DNA of 64,000 bases from JBDGYW01 sp964518955 (GTDB lineage: Bacteria; Gemmatimonadota; Gemmatimonadetes; Gemmatimonadales; GWC2-71-9), in assembly GCA_964518955.1 (NCBI GenBank), contig CAZFHS010000032.1, forward strand, positions 8,914-72,913, given 5' to 3'. This document shows, piece after piece, positions 51,778-60,520 of this stretch; the first letter of the stretch is position 1, and the number at the start of each line of letters is the position of its first letter. The notes under the pieces were generated by a model. That model was given only the letters and a program-made list of their open reading frames with translations, was not told the origin of the DNA and made no database searches. The translations under genes and the position numbers were made by a program.

Positions 51778-52860
51778 CTACCCTCCCGGACACGGCACCG
51801 GCCTAGTCACCGCTTCGTCAGTCAAGATCACAAAGTCTTCGTTTTCCCCATCGCGTTCAGGATCGAAGAGCTCGACATCCTCGACCGGGCGCATTACGAC
51901 AATCATCGTTGAGGTGCCTGGACGATAGCGCGCCAGGTGTTCGGGAGTTCCCGTGCCTCGTTCGACGTGGAACGAACCCACCATGTGAAGCACCAGCGCG
52001 TCGGGCTGACGCATCAAGTGCTCGCTGATTGAGTACGCCATCGAGGCATCCCATAGGGCCTGCGCATGCAGAGGGTTTGACGCAGAAGCGTGTGACGACA
52101 TCGGCATTGCCGGCATTGCTGAGTCGCCTTGTGCAACGCGCCGCATCGCCGGCGGCATCGGGCACCGTTCGCGCATATCCTCCATAGCGTCGACCATCGC
52201 CTGTCGCCACTGGCCTTCGTACTGCTCAGACGGCATTCCAAACGGTAGCGGAGGCAGTGTGGAAAGGGCCTGCGCGCTCAGATCCAACAAAGCATCCCGC
52301 CCCTCACGCGTTACTCTGTTTGCATAACGCCTAGGCGCGTTTGCGGCGACAACGGCAAGTCCTTCCTGCTTCGCGAATTCGATCAACGGCCGGTAGTCTG
52401 TTTCATATTCGGGCCACGGCCGACTGCTCTTTCGAAACTGATCTTCAGTAATGAGATCGTGCAAATACTCGTCCAATATGTACTGCGCATCGCGCTCGAA
52501 CATCTCGAGCGAAAGCGTCACCAATCGCGATTCACCTTCATCCGAGTATGAATGCCCGTGGGCGGTAAACGCGCGCGACAACAACTCGGCCTCGATCAAA
52601 TGCCCAGTGAGATCGTTGTGAGACTCGCCGATGAAAACGACCTCTTTGTCCGCCATCGCTTCCACTACAGCATCGAGTGAGACGAGGTCTCCTGAACCCG
52701 TGTAAACGCGGTACTCGCCAACTCGGGGGATTGTGTCTTGTTGAGAGGACGGAAGGGAGGGAGGGGATTGGGAAACACAGGCGACATCAGAGGCGTATGC
52801 TACCTGGACAGGAACAGCAACCACAGCTAGGAGAACGATTGCCTTCGACATTTGCTTCAT
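51778..52860 (-). CDS. ChaN-like heme-binding (Cofac_haem_bdg) exported protein
   Basis: The ATG at 52860 is preferred (GAGGG 8 bases upstream); another in-frame ATG at 52875 overlaps the typA stop (ATGA). A signal peptide (KQMSKAIVLLAVVAVPVQVAYA) precedes a Ser/Pro-rich linker, then the ChaN fold: VVFIGESHNDLTGHLIEAELL (GExH), LSLEMFERDAQYILDEYL, RPLIEFAKQEGLAVVAANAPRRYANRV and ALVLHMVGSFHVERGTGTPEHL. ChaN-like proteins bind heme dimers in Campylobacter; the ligand here is presumed. About 360 residues is longer than ChaN (about 260), with a Met/Ala insert (MPAMPMSSHASAS) at about 245-262. Located just after typA. Confidence 0.82.
   Translation of the reverse strand: MKQMSKAIVLLAVVAVPVQVAYASDVACVSQSPPSLPSSQQDTIPRVGEYRVYTGSGDLVSLDAVVEAMADKEVVFIGESHNDLTGHLIEAELLSRAFTAHGHSYSDEGESRLVTLSLEMFERDAQYILDEYLHDLITEDQFRKSSRPWPEYETDYRPLIEFAKQEGLAVVAANAPRRYANRVTREGRDALLDLSAQALSTLPPLPFGMPSEQYEGQWRQAMVDAMEDMRERCPMPPAMRRVAQGDSAMPAMPMSSHASASNPLHAQALWDASMAYSISEHLMRQPDALVLHMVGSFHVERGTGTPEHLARYRPGTSTMIVVMRPVEDVELFDPERDGENEDFVILTDEAVTRPVPCPGG
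52755..52772 (+). repeat. G-quadruplex motif inside the ChaN-like gene
   Basis: GGG A GGG A GGGG ATT GGG on the plus strand (template side of the gene) encodes the Ser/Pro linker of the ChaN-like protein. Confidence 0.55.
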
Positions 52861-52871
52861 GAAAGTTACCC

Positions 52872-54821
52872 TCATTTGATACGCGCCGTCTGACGGGCGG
52901 CGCGCTTGCGCACTATCGCATTCAATGCTCGCTTGCGCAGTCTAATCGCGTCCGGCGTGATCTCGATCAGCTCGTCATCCTCAATGTACTCCATGGCGTA
53001 CTCGAGCGTTATCTGCAGCGGTGGTTCGAGCAAGATATTGTCGTCCGACGCTGCCGCGCGGATGTTCGTCTGTTTTTTTGCCTTGCTCACGTTTACATCC
53101 ATGTCACCAATGCGGGCGTTTTCTCCAACAATCATTCCTTCGTATGCCGGAGCCCCCGGAGCGACAAAGAGTGTACTTCGTTCCTGCAGCCCGAACAGTG
53201 CAAACGCCACTGCGTTGCCCTCCCGATCGGCTACCAACACACCTCGATTCCTGCCGCCGAGCGGTCCCACCCACTTTCCGTATTCGAGAAACCTGTGGTG
53301 CAGAGTTCCTTCACCTCGTGTATCTGTGAGGAATTCAGAACGAAATCCGAACAGGCCGCGCGCAGGCACCTTGAACCGCATGCGAACCCTGCCCTGGCCC
53401 GGGTTCTTCATTTCGATCATGTCTCCGCGTCGGCTGCCGAGCTTCTCTATCACGACACCGAGCATTCCTTCCGGCACGTCAACGATCATCTCCTCGTACG
53501 GTTCCTCAGTTTCACCAATTTCATTCTTCCTGGTGATTACTCGCGGTCGACTCACCTGAAACTCATACCCCTCCCGTCGCATGGTCTCCATCAGGATCGC
53601 GAGGTGCAATTCACCCCGCCCGGATACCCTGAGCACCTCGGGTCTGTCGGTTTCTTCGACCTTCAGGGCAACGTTGCGCTCGAGTTCCTGAAAGAGACGA
53701 TCCCGAACTTGGCGGCTGGTCACGTACCTGCCACACCGTCCGGCGAAGGGAGAGTCGTTGAACATGAAGTCCACCGACAACGTCGGCTCCTCTACCTCGA
53801 TGCCTGGCAAACGTTCCGCCTTGCTTGGATCGGCGAGGGTGGTACCGATCTCTACTCCCTCCAGCCCCGCGACTGCAACGATGTCTCCCGCCTCGGCCGT
53901 ATCTTGTTCGACCCGCTTCAGACCGTCGAAGCCGTACAGTCTCATCACTCGGCCCGGGACGATTTCTGCCTCCGGCACCAGACCGGGTTTCCCCAGAGGC
54001 AGCAACGCGACAGCCTTTCCCACTTCAGCCCTACCCCGTTCAATGCGACCCACCGCTATCCTGCCGATGTAGCTCGAATAATCGATCGTGGACACGAGCA
54101 TCTGAAATGGAGCAGCGGGGTCGCCAGGAGGCTCGGGGACGGTCGTTAGAATCGTCTCGAACAGAGGGGCCAGGTCGCCGTGTTCGGCGGTAGGGCGGTC
54201 AGGCGGTAGGGCGGTAGAATCCGAGTCGGCGCTAGGGCGGGGCGATTGGGTGGGTCCGCCTGTCCGCCCGTCCGCCCGTCCGACTTCGGTACTCGCCCAC
54301 CCCTCCTTCGCCGACGCATAGAGAAACGGCGCATCCAGCTGCGCGTCCGTCGCCTCGAGATCGAGCAACAGTTCGAGCACCTCGTCATGCACCTCTTCAG
54401 AGCATGCATCGGGGCGGTCGACTTTGTTGATCACGACTATGGGCTGCAGGCCGAGCTCCAGGGCCTTGGATGTCACGAACCTGGTCTGCGGCATCGGGCC
54501 CTCTGCCGCGTCTACCAACAGAAGGACTCCCTGCACCATGCGGAGTATGCGCTCTACTTCTCCACCGAAGTCTGCATGCCCCGGGGTGTCGACGATATTG
54601 ACCTTTACGCCGTTCCAGGAAACTGCCGTGTTCTTGGAAAGGATCGTGATGCCGCGTTCCCGCTCCAGCGGGTTCGAGTCCATCACACGCTCTTCCACCT
54701 GCTGACCCGTACGGAAAGCACCAGCCTCACGCAACATCTTGTCGACCAGCGTGGTCTTGCCGTGGTCTACATGCGCGATGATAGCAACGTTTCTGATTTG
54801 CCGCGGAGCGGGCGGATTCAC
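52872..54821 (-). CDS. typA: GTPase TypA/BipA with an internal low-complexity insertion
   Basis: The 649-residue translational GTPase has P-loop HVDHGKTTL (18-26), G3 DTPGHADFGGE (78-88), G4 NKVD (132-135) and G5 ASAKEG (169-174). EF-G-like domains and the TypA C-terminus (VIEKLGSRRGDMIEMKNPGQGRVRMRFKVPARGLFGFRSEFLTDTRGEGTLHHRFLEYGKWVGPLGGRNRGVLVADREG) follow. Between residues 176 and 214, G5 is followed by a Gly/Arg/Pro/Ser-rich insertion encoded by GGCGGTA and GTCCGCCC repeats; related proteins have only about 14 residues there. The role is ribosome assembly and stress adaptation. The repeat insert is in frame and the protein is otherwise complete. Confidence 0.95.
   Translation of the reverse strand: MNPPAPRQIRNVAIIAHVDHGKTTLVDKMLREAGAFRTGQQVEERVMDSNPLERERGITILSKNTAVSWNGVKVNIVDTPGHADFGGEVERILRMVQGVLLLVDAAEGPMPQTRFVTSKALELGLQPIVVINKVDRPDACSEEVHDEVLELLLDLEATDAQLDAPFLYASAKEGWASTEVGRADGRTGGPTQSPRPSADSDSTALPPDRPTAEHGDLAPLFETILTTVPEPPGDPAAPFQMLVSTIDYSSYIGRIAVGRIERGRAEVGKAVALLPLGKPGLVPEAEIVPGRVMRLYGFDGLKRVEQDTAEAGDIVAVAGLEGVEIGTTLADPSKAERLPGIEVEEPTLSVDFMFNDSPFAGRCGRYVTSRQVRDRLFQELERNVALKVEETDRPEVLRVSGRGELHLAILMETMRREGYEFQVSRPRVITRKNEIGETEEPYEEMIVDVPEGMLGVVIEKLGSRRGDMIEMKNPGQGRVRMRFKVPARGLFGFRSEFLTDTRGEGTLHHRFLEYGKWVGPLGGRNRGVLVADREGNAVAFALFGLQERSTLFVAPGAPAYEGMIVGENARIGDMDVNVSKAKKQTNIRAAASDDNILLEPPLQITLEYAMEYIEDDELIEITPDAIRLRKRALNAIVRKRAARQTARIK
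54177..54296. repeat. Repeat-derived in-frame insertion within typA
   Basis: The tract contains GGCGGTAGGGCGGT at 54186, GGCGGTAGGGCGGTA at 54202-54216 and three 8-bp units GTCCGCC(T/C) at 54254-54277. The 15-mer at 54202 recurs exactly at 60483-60497 in intergenic DNA. Confidence 0.75.
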
Positions 54822-54987
54822 TAGACGACTCGGTGACGGGCTACATAGAACGTAATTGCAAGCCGGGGATTATAGATAGGAATGGTGCGGGCGACAAGGG
54901 AACGGCTGCCCTCTGCACGCAGAGTATCAACCCCTTTACACGCTAGTTACCTTATTGTGGAACCACTTCTCCTGAAAAGGCTGTCGA
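54822..54987. other. Divergent intergenic region between typA and the hemerythrin gene
   Basis: There is no gene. The downstream hemerythrin-type ATG has AAGG about 8 bases before it. No clear FNR or other palindrome was recognised. Confidence 0.35.
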
Positions 54988-56235
54988 ATGAGTGAGTTGA
55001 TCGCTGACAAACAACGTAGAAAAGACCTCCTCAAACACATGATTCAACAATTGCATGCCGGTGAAGCACCGGATGCCGTGCGTGGACAGCTCGTCAGGCT
55101 TTTGGGACAGGTGCCCTACGATGAGGTGGTAGAGGTAGAGCAAGAGCTGATTTCGGAAGGCATGCCTTCTGAAGAAGTCCTGAAACTCTGCGACGTGCAC
55201 ACGGAGGCGTTGCGGGGAGCTATCGACACGAGCAAGGCGCGAACCGCTCCGGCAGGGCACCCGGTTCATACGTTTCAGCAGGAAAACAAGGCGTTGGAGT
55301 GGGAGCTCGCGAGTTTGGGGGAGTTATATGAGAAGGTCGCTCAGTTGGATGCAAATGAAGCTGCGACTGAGCTCTTGCAGGGTATTCGAGGTCACTTCAA
55401 TGCTTTGATGGACGTCGAAAAGCATTACCAGCGAAAAGAGAACCTGCTCTTCCCGTTCCTCGAGAAGCACGACATCACTGGCCCGCCGACGGTCATGTGG
55501 GGCAAACATGATGAAACGCGGGAACTTCTGAAAGCTGCGATCACTGCGTTGGAAGCCGCGACCGAGGCAACGGCCGAAGAGCTCTCCGGAGTTATCGACC
55601 TGGTTCTCAAACCGGCTTCGGAGGCGGTTTCCGGAATGATCGACAAGGAAACCGAGATCCTCCTGCCGATGTGTCTCGACACACTCGACGATGCCGAATG
55701 GTACGAGGTGTACAAGGGCAGCGACGAAATCGGCTACTGCGTCGTGGCACCGGAAGACTCGTGGCAGCCCAAAGGTGTCGACGTTTCCGACGAAGAAACC
55801 ACTTCGGGCGGGCGCATTCAGCTGCCAACCGGGAGTTTTTCGGTACCGGAACTCGAGGCGGTTCTCAACTCGATCCCGTTCGACGTAACGTTCGTCGACG
55901 CAGAAGACACCGTACGGTACTTCAGTCACGGCCGTGAACGGATCTTCGCGCGCTCGCGGGCGATCCTGGGCCGCAAGGTGCAGTTCTGTCACCCACCCAA
56001 GAGCGTGGACACCGTCCAACGGATCCTCGACGACTTTCACTCAGGCAAACAGAGTCATGCTCACTTCTGGATCGAACTTGGCGGAAAGTTCATATCGATC
56101 GAGTACTTCGCCCTGCGGGATGCGGAAGGCGAATATCTGGGCACCCTGGAAGTGAGCCAAAATCTCACCAGCAAGCGAGCTCTCACCGGCCAACAGCGAC
56201 TGCTCAACTACGTCGAGGACGAGGAGGCGAGTTGA
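54988..56235 (+). CDS. DUF438-hemerythrin-PAS protein
   Basis: The 415-residue protein has an N-terminal DUF438 helical domain (1-75, KQRRKDLLKHMIQQLHAGEAPDAVRGQLVRLLGQVPYDEVVEVEQELI), a hemerythrin-like four-helix bundle (about 88-235) with HTFQQENKALEWEL, RGHFNALMDVEKHYQRKENLLFPFLEKHD and MWGKHDETRELL, and a C-terminal PAS domain (about 285-400, IPFDVTFVDAEDTVRYFSHGRERIFARSRAILGRKVQFCHPPKSV). The architecture is a di-iron O2/NO or redox sensor of unknown output. It is translationally adjacent (gap 1 bp) to the DUF1858-DUF2249 gene. Confidence 0.9.
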   Translation: MSELIADKQRRKDLLKHMIQQLHAGEAPDAVRGQLVRLLGQVPYDEVVEVEQELISEGMPSEEVLKLCDVHTEALRGAIDTSKARTAPAGHPVHTFQQENKALEWELASLGELYEKVAQLDANEAATELLQGIRGHFNALMDVEKHYQRKENLLFPFLEKHDITGPPTVMWGKHDETRELLKAAITALEAATEATAEELSGVIDLVLKPASEAVSGMIDKETEILLPMCLDTLDDAEWYEVYKGSDEIGYCVVAPEDSWQPKGVDVSDEETTSGGRIQLPTGSFSVPELEAVLNSIPFDVTFVDAEDTVRYFSHGRERIFARSRAILGRKVQFCHPPKSVDTVQRILDDFHSGKQSHAHFWIELGGKFISIEYFALRDAEGEYLGTLEVSQNLTSKRALTGQQRLLNYVEDEEAS

Positions 56236-56236
56236 G

Positions 56237-56773
56237 ATGACAGAGTGCCCGGATCGCCCGACGATTACGCCGGAGATGAAGATCGACGTCCTGCTCGAGG
56301 CGTATCCTGAAGCAGAGGGCACGTTACTCGAGTTGGCACCAACTCTCGACAAGCTGAAAGATGCGGCCCTGAGAAAGACGATTGCCGGACTGACCGACAT
56401 ACGGAAAGCGGCGGAGGCTGGCGGAGTATCGATGGGTGAAATGATCGGCAAGCTGCGCACCGCAGCCGGTGTCGAAGAAGCGTGGAACGAAGGAGATCAA
56501 TCGATGCAAGATGGAGCAGGACGTCCGGACTGGGTGATCGAGGCCAACATCGTCGAAACGCTCGACGCTCGACCGATGATCGAGGCAGGCGAACATCCAC
56601 TGCCGCAGGTCATGTCGGGAATTCAGAAGCTCGACCCCGGAAAGATCTTCTTGTTGGTTGCGCCGTTCACACCGACGCCGCTGATTGGAAAGGTGCATGA
56701 AGCAGGGAACCTGGCCTGGTGCGAGCAGGTCGGCCCGGGGGAATTCAAGACCTACTTCAAGCGCGGCACCTGA
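56237..56773 (+). CDS. DUF1858-DUF2249 protein
   Basis: The 178-residue soluble protein has an N-terminal DUF1858 helical domain (ITPEMKIDVLLEAYPEAEGTLLELAP, then RKAAEAGGVSMGEMIGKLR) and a C-terminal DUF2249 SirA/TusA-like fold (IVETLDARPMIEAGEHPLPQVMSGIQKLDPGKIFLLVAPFTPTPLIGKVHEAG). It is co-transcribed with the DUF438-hemerythrin-PAS protein, a pairing often seen near nitric-oxide or anaerobic redox genes. The exact role is unknown. It converges on the deacetylase-like gene (9 bp). Confidence 0.87.
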   Translation: MTECPDRPTITPEMKIDVLLEAYPEAEGTLLELAPTLDKLKDAALRKTIAGLTDIRKAAEAGGVSMGEMIGKLRTAAGVEEAWNEGDQSMQDGAGRPDWVIEANIVETLDARPMIEAGEHPLPQVMSGIQKLDPGKIFLLVAPFTPTPLIGKVHEAGNLAWCEQVGPGEFKTYFKRGT

Positions 56774-56782
56774 CCATCCGGT

Positions 56783-58600
56783 TCAGTTCGGGTACCCCCC
56801 GAGCTGAACCGTGAAGTTCAGGGTTTCACCGGCATCCAGTCGGTCAACCAAAAACAGATAAACCCCACGATCGTCCGGGCCGCTGACCCGCACGCCATCC
56901 TGCGTCAACAGCACCGAACGAGGATTCCCCTCGAACACTGCCCAGACGCCGATGTCCTCGACACCTTCCGTCCCTTCGTTCCGGATAGTCAATCGTGCAC
57001 CTCGGTCTGCGGTGTCCTGTAGACCCGTGCCGATGTTGGCTCGGTTGCGCCACCAAGACGCCAGGCCATTGGGCCCTGGCACCCAGATCTCGTCGACTGG
57101 CACCTGATCCAAAAACCGGCCCAACAACTCTGCCTTCTCGGGCCCGGTGACCCAAGTGCTGTGTACGCTCACGTAGTGAATGCCCCTGTGCCGGCGGACC
57201 GTTTCCCAATCTCTCCGCCAGCCATCTGCCAACTCGTCGTCGCTCAGATTTTCCTGGTTGACCAAATACAAATCGTCCCGTTGTATCCGAGGGATCAATA
57301 CGAGCGGCTCTGACGAATCAGCCGCAGACGTTTCGAGAAGCACCGGCAACCCTACGGCAGAGGCCTCGCCACCGAGGATATAGGTGAAACCCGTCTCTGC
57401 CAGAGCATCGAGGGTGAGGTCGTCATAGCGTTCCTCAGGGGGTCGGAACCCGAGGATTTGCTGCCCTGACAACTCCGCGAGCCCATCGGCACTCTGCCTG
57501 AGTCTCGTGATCTGAGTTCGAAGCGGCTGGCCGACGAAAACCGAGTGGTCCTCGCTGTGCGAACCGATGTCGTGGTACTCGGCGAGATTGCGCACGAGGT
57601 CCGCGTTTTCAGCAGCCCATTCGTTCACGCACATGAAGCCGCCTCGCAAGCCGCGAGACTGCAGAAGATCACCCAGATAAACCGCGTTCTCGAACTGCCA
57701 CTCAGTGTCCATTGCTATGAGTAGCGCATTCGGCTTGCTGCCTGGGTAGAGCGCGACTTCGGTCGCGGGAACCGACAGGCTCCACGTCACCAGGTCGGCG
57801 ACGAGGCGATCGAACGCATCTTGGTTATCGTGACCCTCAGCCGCTAGATCCGGGTCGAACCCGACCCAGGCAAACCGCCCAGTTCCTCGCGTTCCAACCG
57901 CTGCGGCATGGAAAACTTCGTCGACGGGGAACGCCTTGCGATCGTAGTCCGCCCAATACGCCGCACCGGGCAGCCCCGCGATTCCCCATTGCCCATCGCG
58001 TTGCAGGAACGAGATGCGGTGCCCCGCCATCGACGCGGTCCCAATGGGGCCCATGCCGGAAGCAACGAGGAACATCGTTTCGGGTCCTGAGAATTCGCGC
58101 AGGTTGCTGCTACCCATGATCGAATGGAACCGGTTCCAACCGATCCAGTTTGCGTCGGCGTCGCGTACACCTGCAGGCCCAACAAACACAACTCCTTTTC
58201 CAGTATCGAGGCCCCGGTGAATCGCGTCCACATCTCTAGGAGACAGGCAGTATGAGTGGGGGAGGACCAATAGTTCGTGTTGCCAATCGTCGATAGACGA
58301 TATCGTTGTGGCACTCATACCGACGCGTGTGAGTGCCTCCACCCAATTCTCAACCCGCGGTGGCATCCCAGTCTCGGGATCTCCCCAATATGCGCGGTTT
58401 GCAGCGTCGTCCAGGATCACCGCCTCTCTCCCGGCGATCTGAGGGAAAGCGACTGGTGAGTGGACTGGCTCTGCAGGAGGACCGCCGGTGCGTGACAACA
58501 CAAACCACACCAACGCAGCTATCGACGCCGCCGAAACGAGCGAGCGGACCAGAAGTGGCCGCCGAATGTGCGGTTCGATTTTTCGTGTTTTGCGCTCCAT
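56783..58600 (-). CDS. Membrane-anchored polysaccharide-deacetylase-like protein
   Basis: The start at 58600 is chosen so that the protein opens with a basic stretch and one N-terminal TM (LVRSLVSAASIAALVWFVLS). The frame is open to 58684; neither site has a good Shine-Dalgarno. About 605 residues. Residues 40-280 resemble a GATase-like domain (VILDDAANRAYW...VVFVGPAG). A NodB-type fold follows with ALLIAMDTEWQFENA, the metal-type motif GSHSEDHSVF (HSxDH), and LSGQQILGFRPPEERYDDLTLDALAETGFTYILGG. A C-terminal Ig-like beta-sandwich (LTIRNEGTEGVEDIGVWAVFEGN) ends the protein. Substrate unknown; it probably acts on the cell envelope from the periplasm. Confidence 0.8.
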   Translation of the reverse strand: MERKTRKIEPHIRRPLLVRSLVSAASIAALVWFVLSRTGGPPAEPVHSPVAFPQIAGREAVILDDAANRAYWGDPETGMPPRVENWVEALTRVGMSATTISSIDDWQHELLVLPHSYCLSPRDVDAIHRGLDTGKGVVFVGPAGVRDADANWIGWNRFHSIMGSSNLREFSGPETMFLVASGMGPIGTASMAGHRISFLQRDGQWGIAGLPGAAYWADYDRKAFPVDEVFHAAAVGTRGTGRFAWVGFDPDLAAEGHDNQDAFDRLVADLVTWSLSVPATEVALYPGSKPNALLIAMDTEWQFENAVYLGDLLQSRGLRGGFMCVNEWAAENADLVRNLAEYHDIGSHSEDHSVFVGQPLRTQITRLRQSADGLAELSGQQILGFRPPEERYDDLTLDALAETGFTYILGGEASAVGLPVLLETSAADSSEPLVLIPRIQRDDLYLVNQENLSDDELADGWRRDWETVRRHRGIHYVSVHSTWVTGPEKAELLGRFLDQVPVDEIWVPGPNGLASWWRNRANIGTGLQDTADRGARLTIRNEGTEGVEDIGVWAVFEGNPRSVLLTQDGVRVSGPDDRGVYLFLVDRLDAGETLNFTVQLGGYPN

Positions 58601-58699
58601 GTTATGAAAGATATTCGCGTAACGTCGAGATTTGCCTACCTTTCTTAGTCGCCCGCGCGAGAGTGCCAATCTACCAGCACCCATAGACCAGGATTTCCC

Positions 58700-60478
58700 G
58701 TGAGAAAGCAGAACCTCGCATCGATGATTCGTGCCAAGAGCTCCGAGTACGGAGCACTCGTCGCAATGAGCTTCAAAGCAGATGGCGCCTGGAAGAATAT
58801 CACATACAGTGAGCTCGGCGGATATATCGAGAATCTGGCCAAAGGACTCTTAGAACTCGGCGTCAAGGCCGGCGAACGTGTGGGGATCATGGCTCCCAAC
58901 AGCCCTGAATGGGCCATTGCGGACTTCGCAATTCAGAGTGTTGGTGCGATCACGGTACCGATCTACGCGACCAATACATCGGGGCAGGCTGAGTACATAA
59001 CCGAGGATGCTGGACTGAAAGTGATGTTCGTGGGCGGAGCGGAAGAGCACGAGAAGGTCAGCCCCTTCGCGCCAAAATCATCTCTGGAAAAGATCGTCGT
59101 GTTGCATGGAGCCCCTTCTGAGCATAGCGAAAACACGCTCACCTACTCAGAGCTATTGGCCAAAGGCAGCGAATCCAGCAGAGACGGAGAGATCGACGAC
59201 ATACTCCAAGGCATATCCGTTGACGACATCGCGACGATCATATACACGTCGGGCACCACGGGCGAGCCCAAAGGCGTGATGCTCACCCACGCGAACTTCT
59301 TCCATCAGTTCCGAGCTGTAGACGACTGGTTTACCGTCACGACTGAAGATCGCTCGCTCAGTTTCCTGCCGCTCAGCCATGTTTATGAACGGTCGTGGTC
59401 CTACTTTGTCTTCAACAGTGGCGCACAGAATTGGTACGTGCGCGATCCGAAGCAGGTGATCAGCTATCTCTCCGAGGTGCGCCCGACCGTCATGGTCAGT
59501 GCTCCTCGCCTTTACGAAAAGATCTACTCAGCCGTTCATGACAAGTTGGACCAGGCTCCGCCGTTGCGTCAGAAGCTATTTCACTGGGCAGTCGCGACGG
59601 GCAGAGAGTATGCCTCGGCAAAACATGGCGGCGGGCGACTCGGAGTTGGCCTAAGGATCAAACATGCGTTGGCTGACAAGCTCGTGCTGCACAAGATCCG
59701 CGACATCGTGGGTGGGCCGAAGAACTTCTTCTCCGCCGGCGGCGCACCGATGGCGACAGAGATCGAAGACCTCTTCTTTGCAGCCGGGATACTAGTATGC
59801 CGCGGGTATGGCTTGACCGAGACCTCTCCAATGCTGACCGCAAATTGCCCTGACGCATTCAGGTTCGGCACCGTGGGCCGGCCGGTGGTGGACTGCGAGA
59901 TCAAGATCGCCGAAGATGGCGAGATTCTCGCCAACGGGCCCAACGTCATGAAGGGCTACTTCAACAAGCCAGAAGCAACCAAGGAAGTTCTGCGCGATGG
60001 CTGGCTGTACACCGGTGACATCGGAGAGCTTTCGGATGACGGGTACCTCACGATCACGGATCGTAAGAAAGACTTGATCATCACATCGGGTGGGAAGAAC
60101 GTCGCACCCCAGCGAATCGAAACCGCTGTCGGCAAAGACCATTACATCGAGCAGATAGCCGTGGTCGGCGAAGGCCGGCGTTTCGTCAGTGCCCTCATCG
60201 TACCGTTCTTCTCGGCGTTGGAGGAGTTTGCTGAGCGCAAAAAGCTGCAGTTCGAGTCGAGGCGGGACCTGATTAGGATGTCCGAGGTGCTGAGGTTCTT
60301 CCGCGACCGTATCGACGCTCACTCCAAGGAACTGGCGAACTTCGAGAAGATCAAAGAGTTCAGACTGCTGCCCGACGACTTCACGCTTGCGGGCGGCGAG
60401 ATCACCCCAACGCTCAAGGTGAAGCGCAACACAATAGCGGCGAAGTACCAGGACTTGGTCGAGGAGATGTACGCCTAA
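58700..60478 (+). CDS. Long-chain fatty-acid-CoA ligase
   Basis: The GTG start has AGGA about 6 bases upstream. The 592-residue adenylate-forming enzyme shows the AMP-binding P-loop IIYTSGTTGEPKGVMLTHANFFHQ, LPLSHVYERSW (gate region), FFSAGGAPMATEIEDLFFAAGILVCRGYGLTETSPML, and GWLYTGDIGELSDDGYLTITDRKKDLIITSGGKNVAPQRIE with a C-terminal Lys (ITPTLKVKRNTI). The FadD15/AcsL subgroup is suggested by GQAEYITEDAGLKVMF. It activates fatty acids to acyl-CoA in the cytoplasm or at the membrane. No beta-oxidation genes are adjacent. Confidence 0.93.
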   Translation: MRKQNLASMIRAKSSEYGALVAMSFKADGAWKNITYSELGGYIENLAKGLLELGVKAGERVGIMAPNSPEWAIADFAIQSVGAITVPIYATNTSGQAEYITEDAGLKVMFVGGAEEHEKVSPFAPKSSLEKIVVLHGAPSEHSENTLTYSELLAKGSESSRDGEIDDILQGISVDDIATIIYTSGTTGEPKGVMLTHANFFHQFRAVDDWFTVTTEDRSLSFLPLSHVYERSWSYFVFNSGAQNWYVRDPKQVISYLSEVRPTVMVSAPRLYEKIYSAVHDKLDQAPPLRQKLFHWAVATGREYASAKHGGGRLGVGLRIKHALADKLVLHKIRDIVGGPKNFFSAGGAPMATEIEDLFFAAGILVCRGYGLTETSPMLTANCPDAFRFGTVGRPVVDCEIKIAEDGEILANGPNVMKGYFNKPEATKEVLRDGWLYTGDIGELSDDGYLTITDRKKDLIITSGGKNVAPQRIETAVGKDHYIEQIAVVGEGRRFVSALIVPFFSALEEFAERKKLQFESRRDLIRMSEVLRFFRDRIDAHSKELANFEKIKEFRLLPDDFTLAGGEITPTLKVKRNTIAAKYQDLVEEMYA

Positions 60479-60520
60479 GAAGGGCGGTAGGGCGGTAAGA
60501 CGATAGCCCCTGCCTCAACC
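60479..60520. repeat. GGCGGTA repeat in the ligase-oxidoreductase gap
   Basis: GGCGGTAGGGCGGTA at 60483-60497 is a 15-bp exact match to the repeat inside typA. The gap contains little else. Confidence 0.7.
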
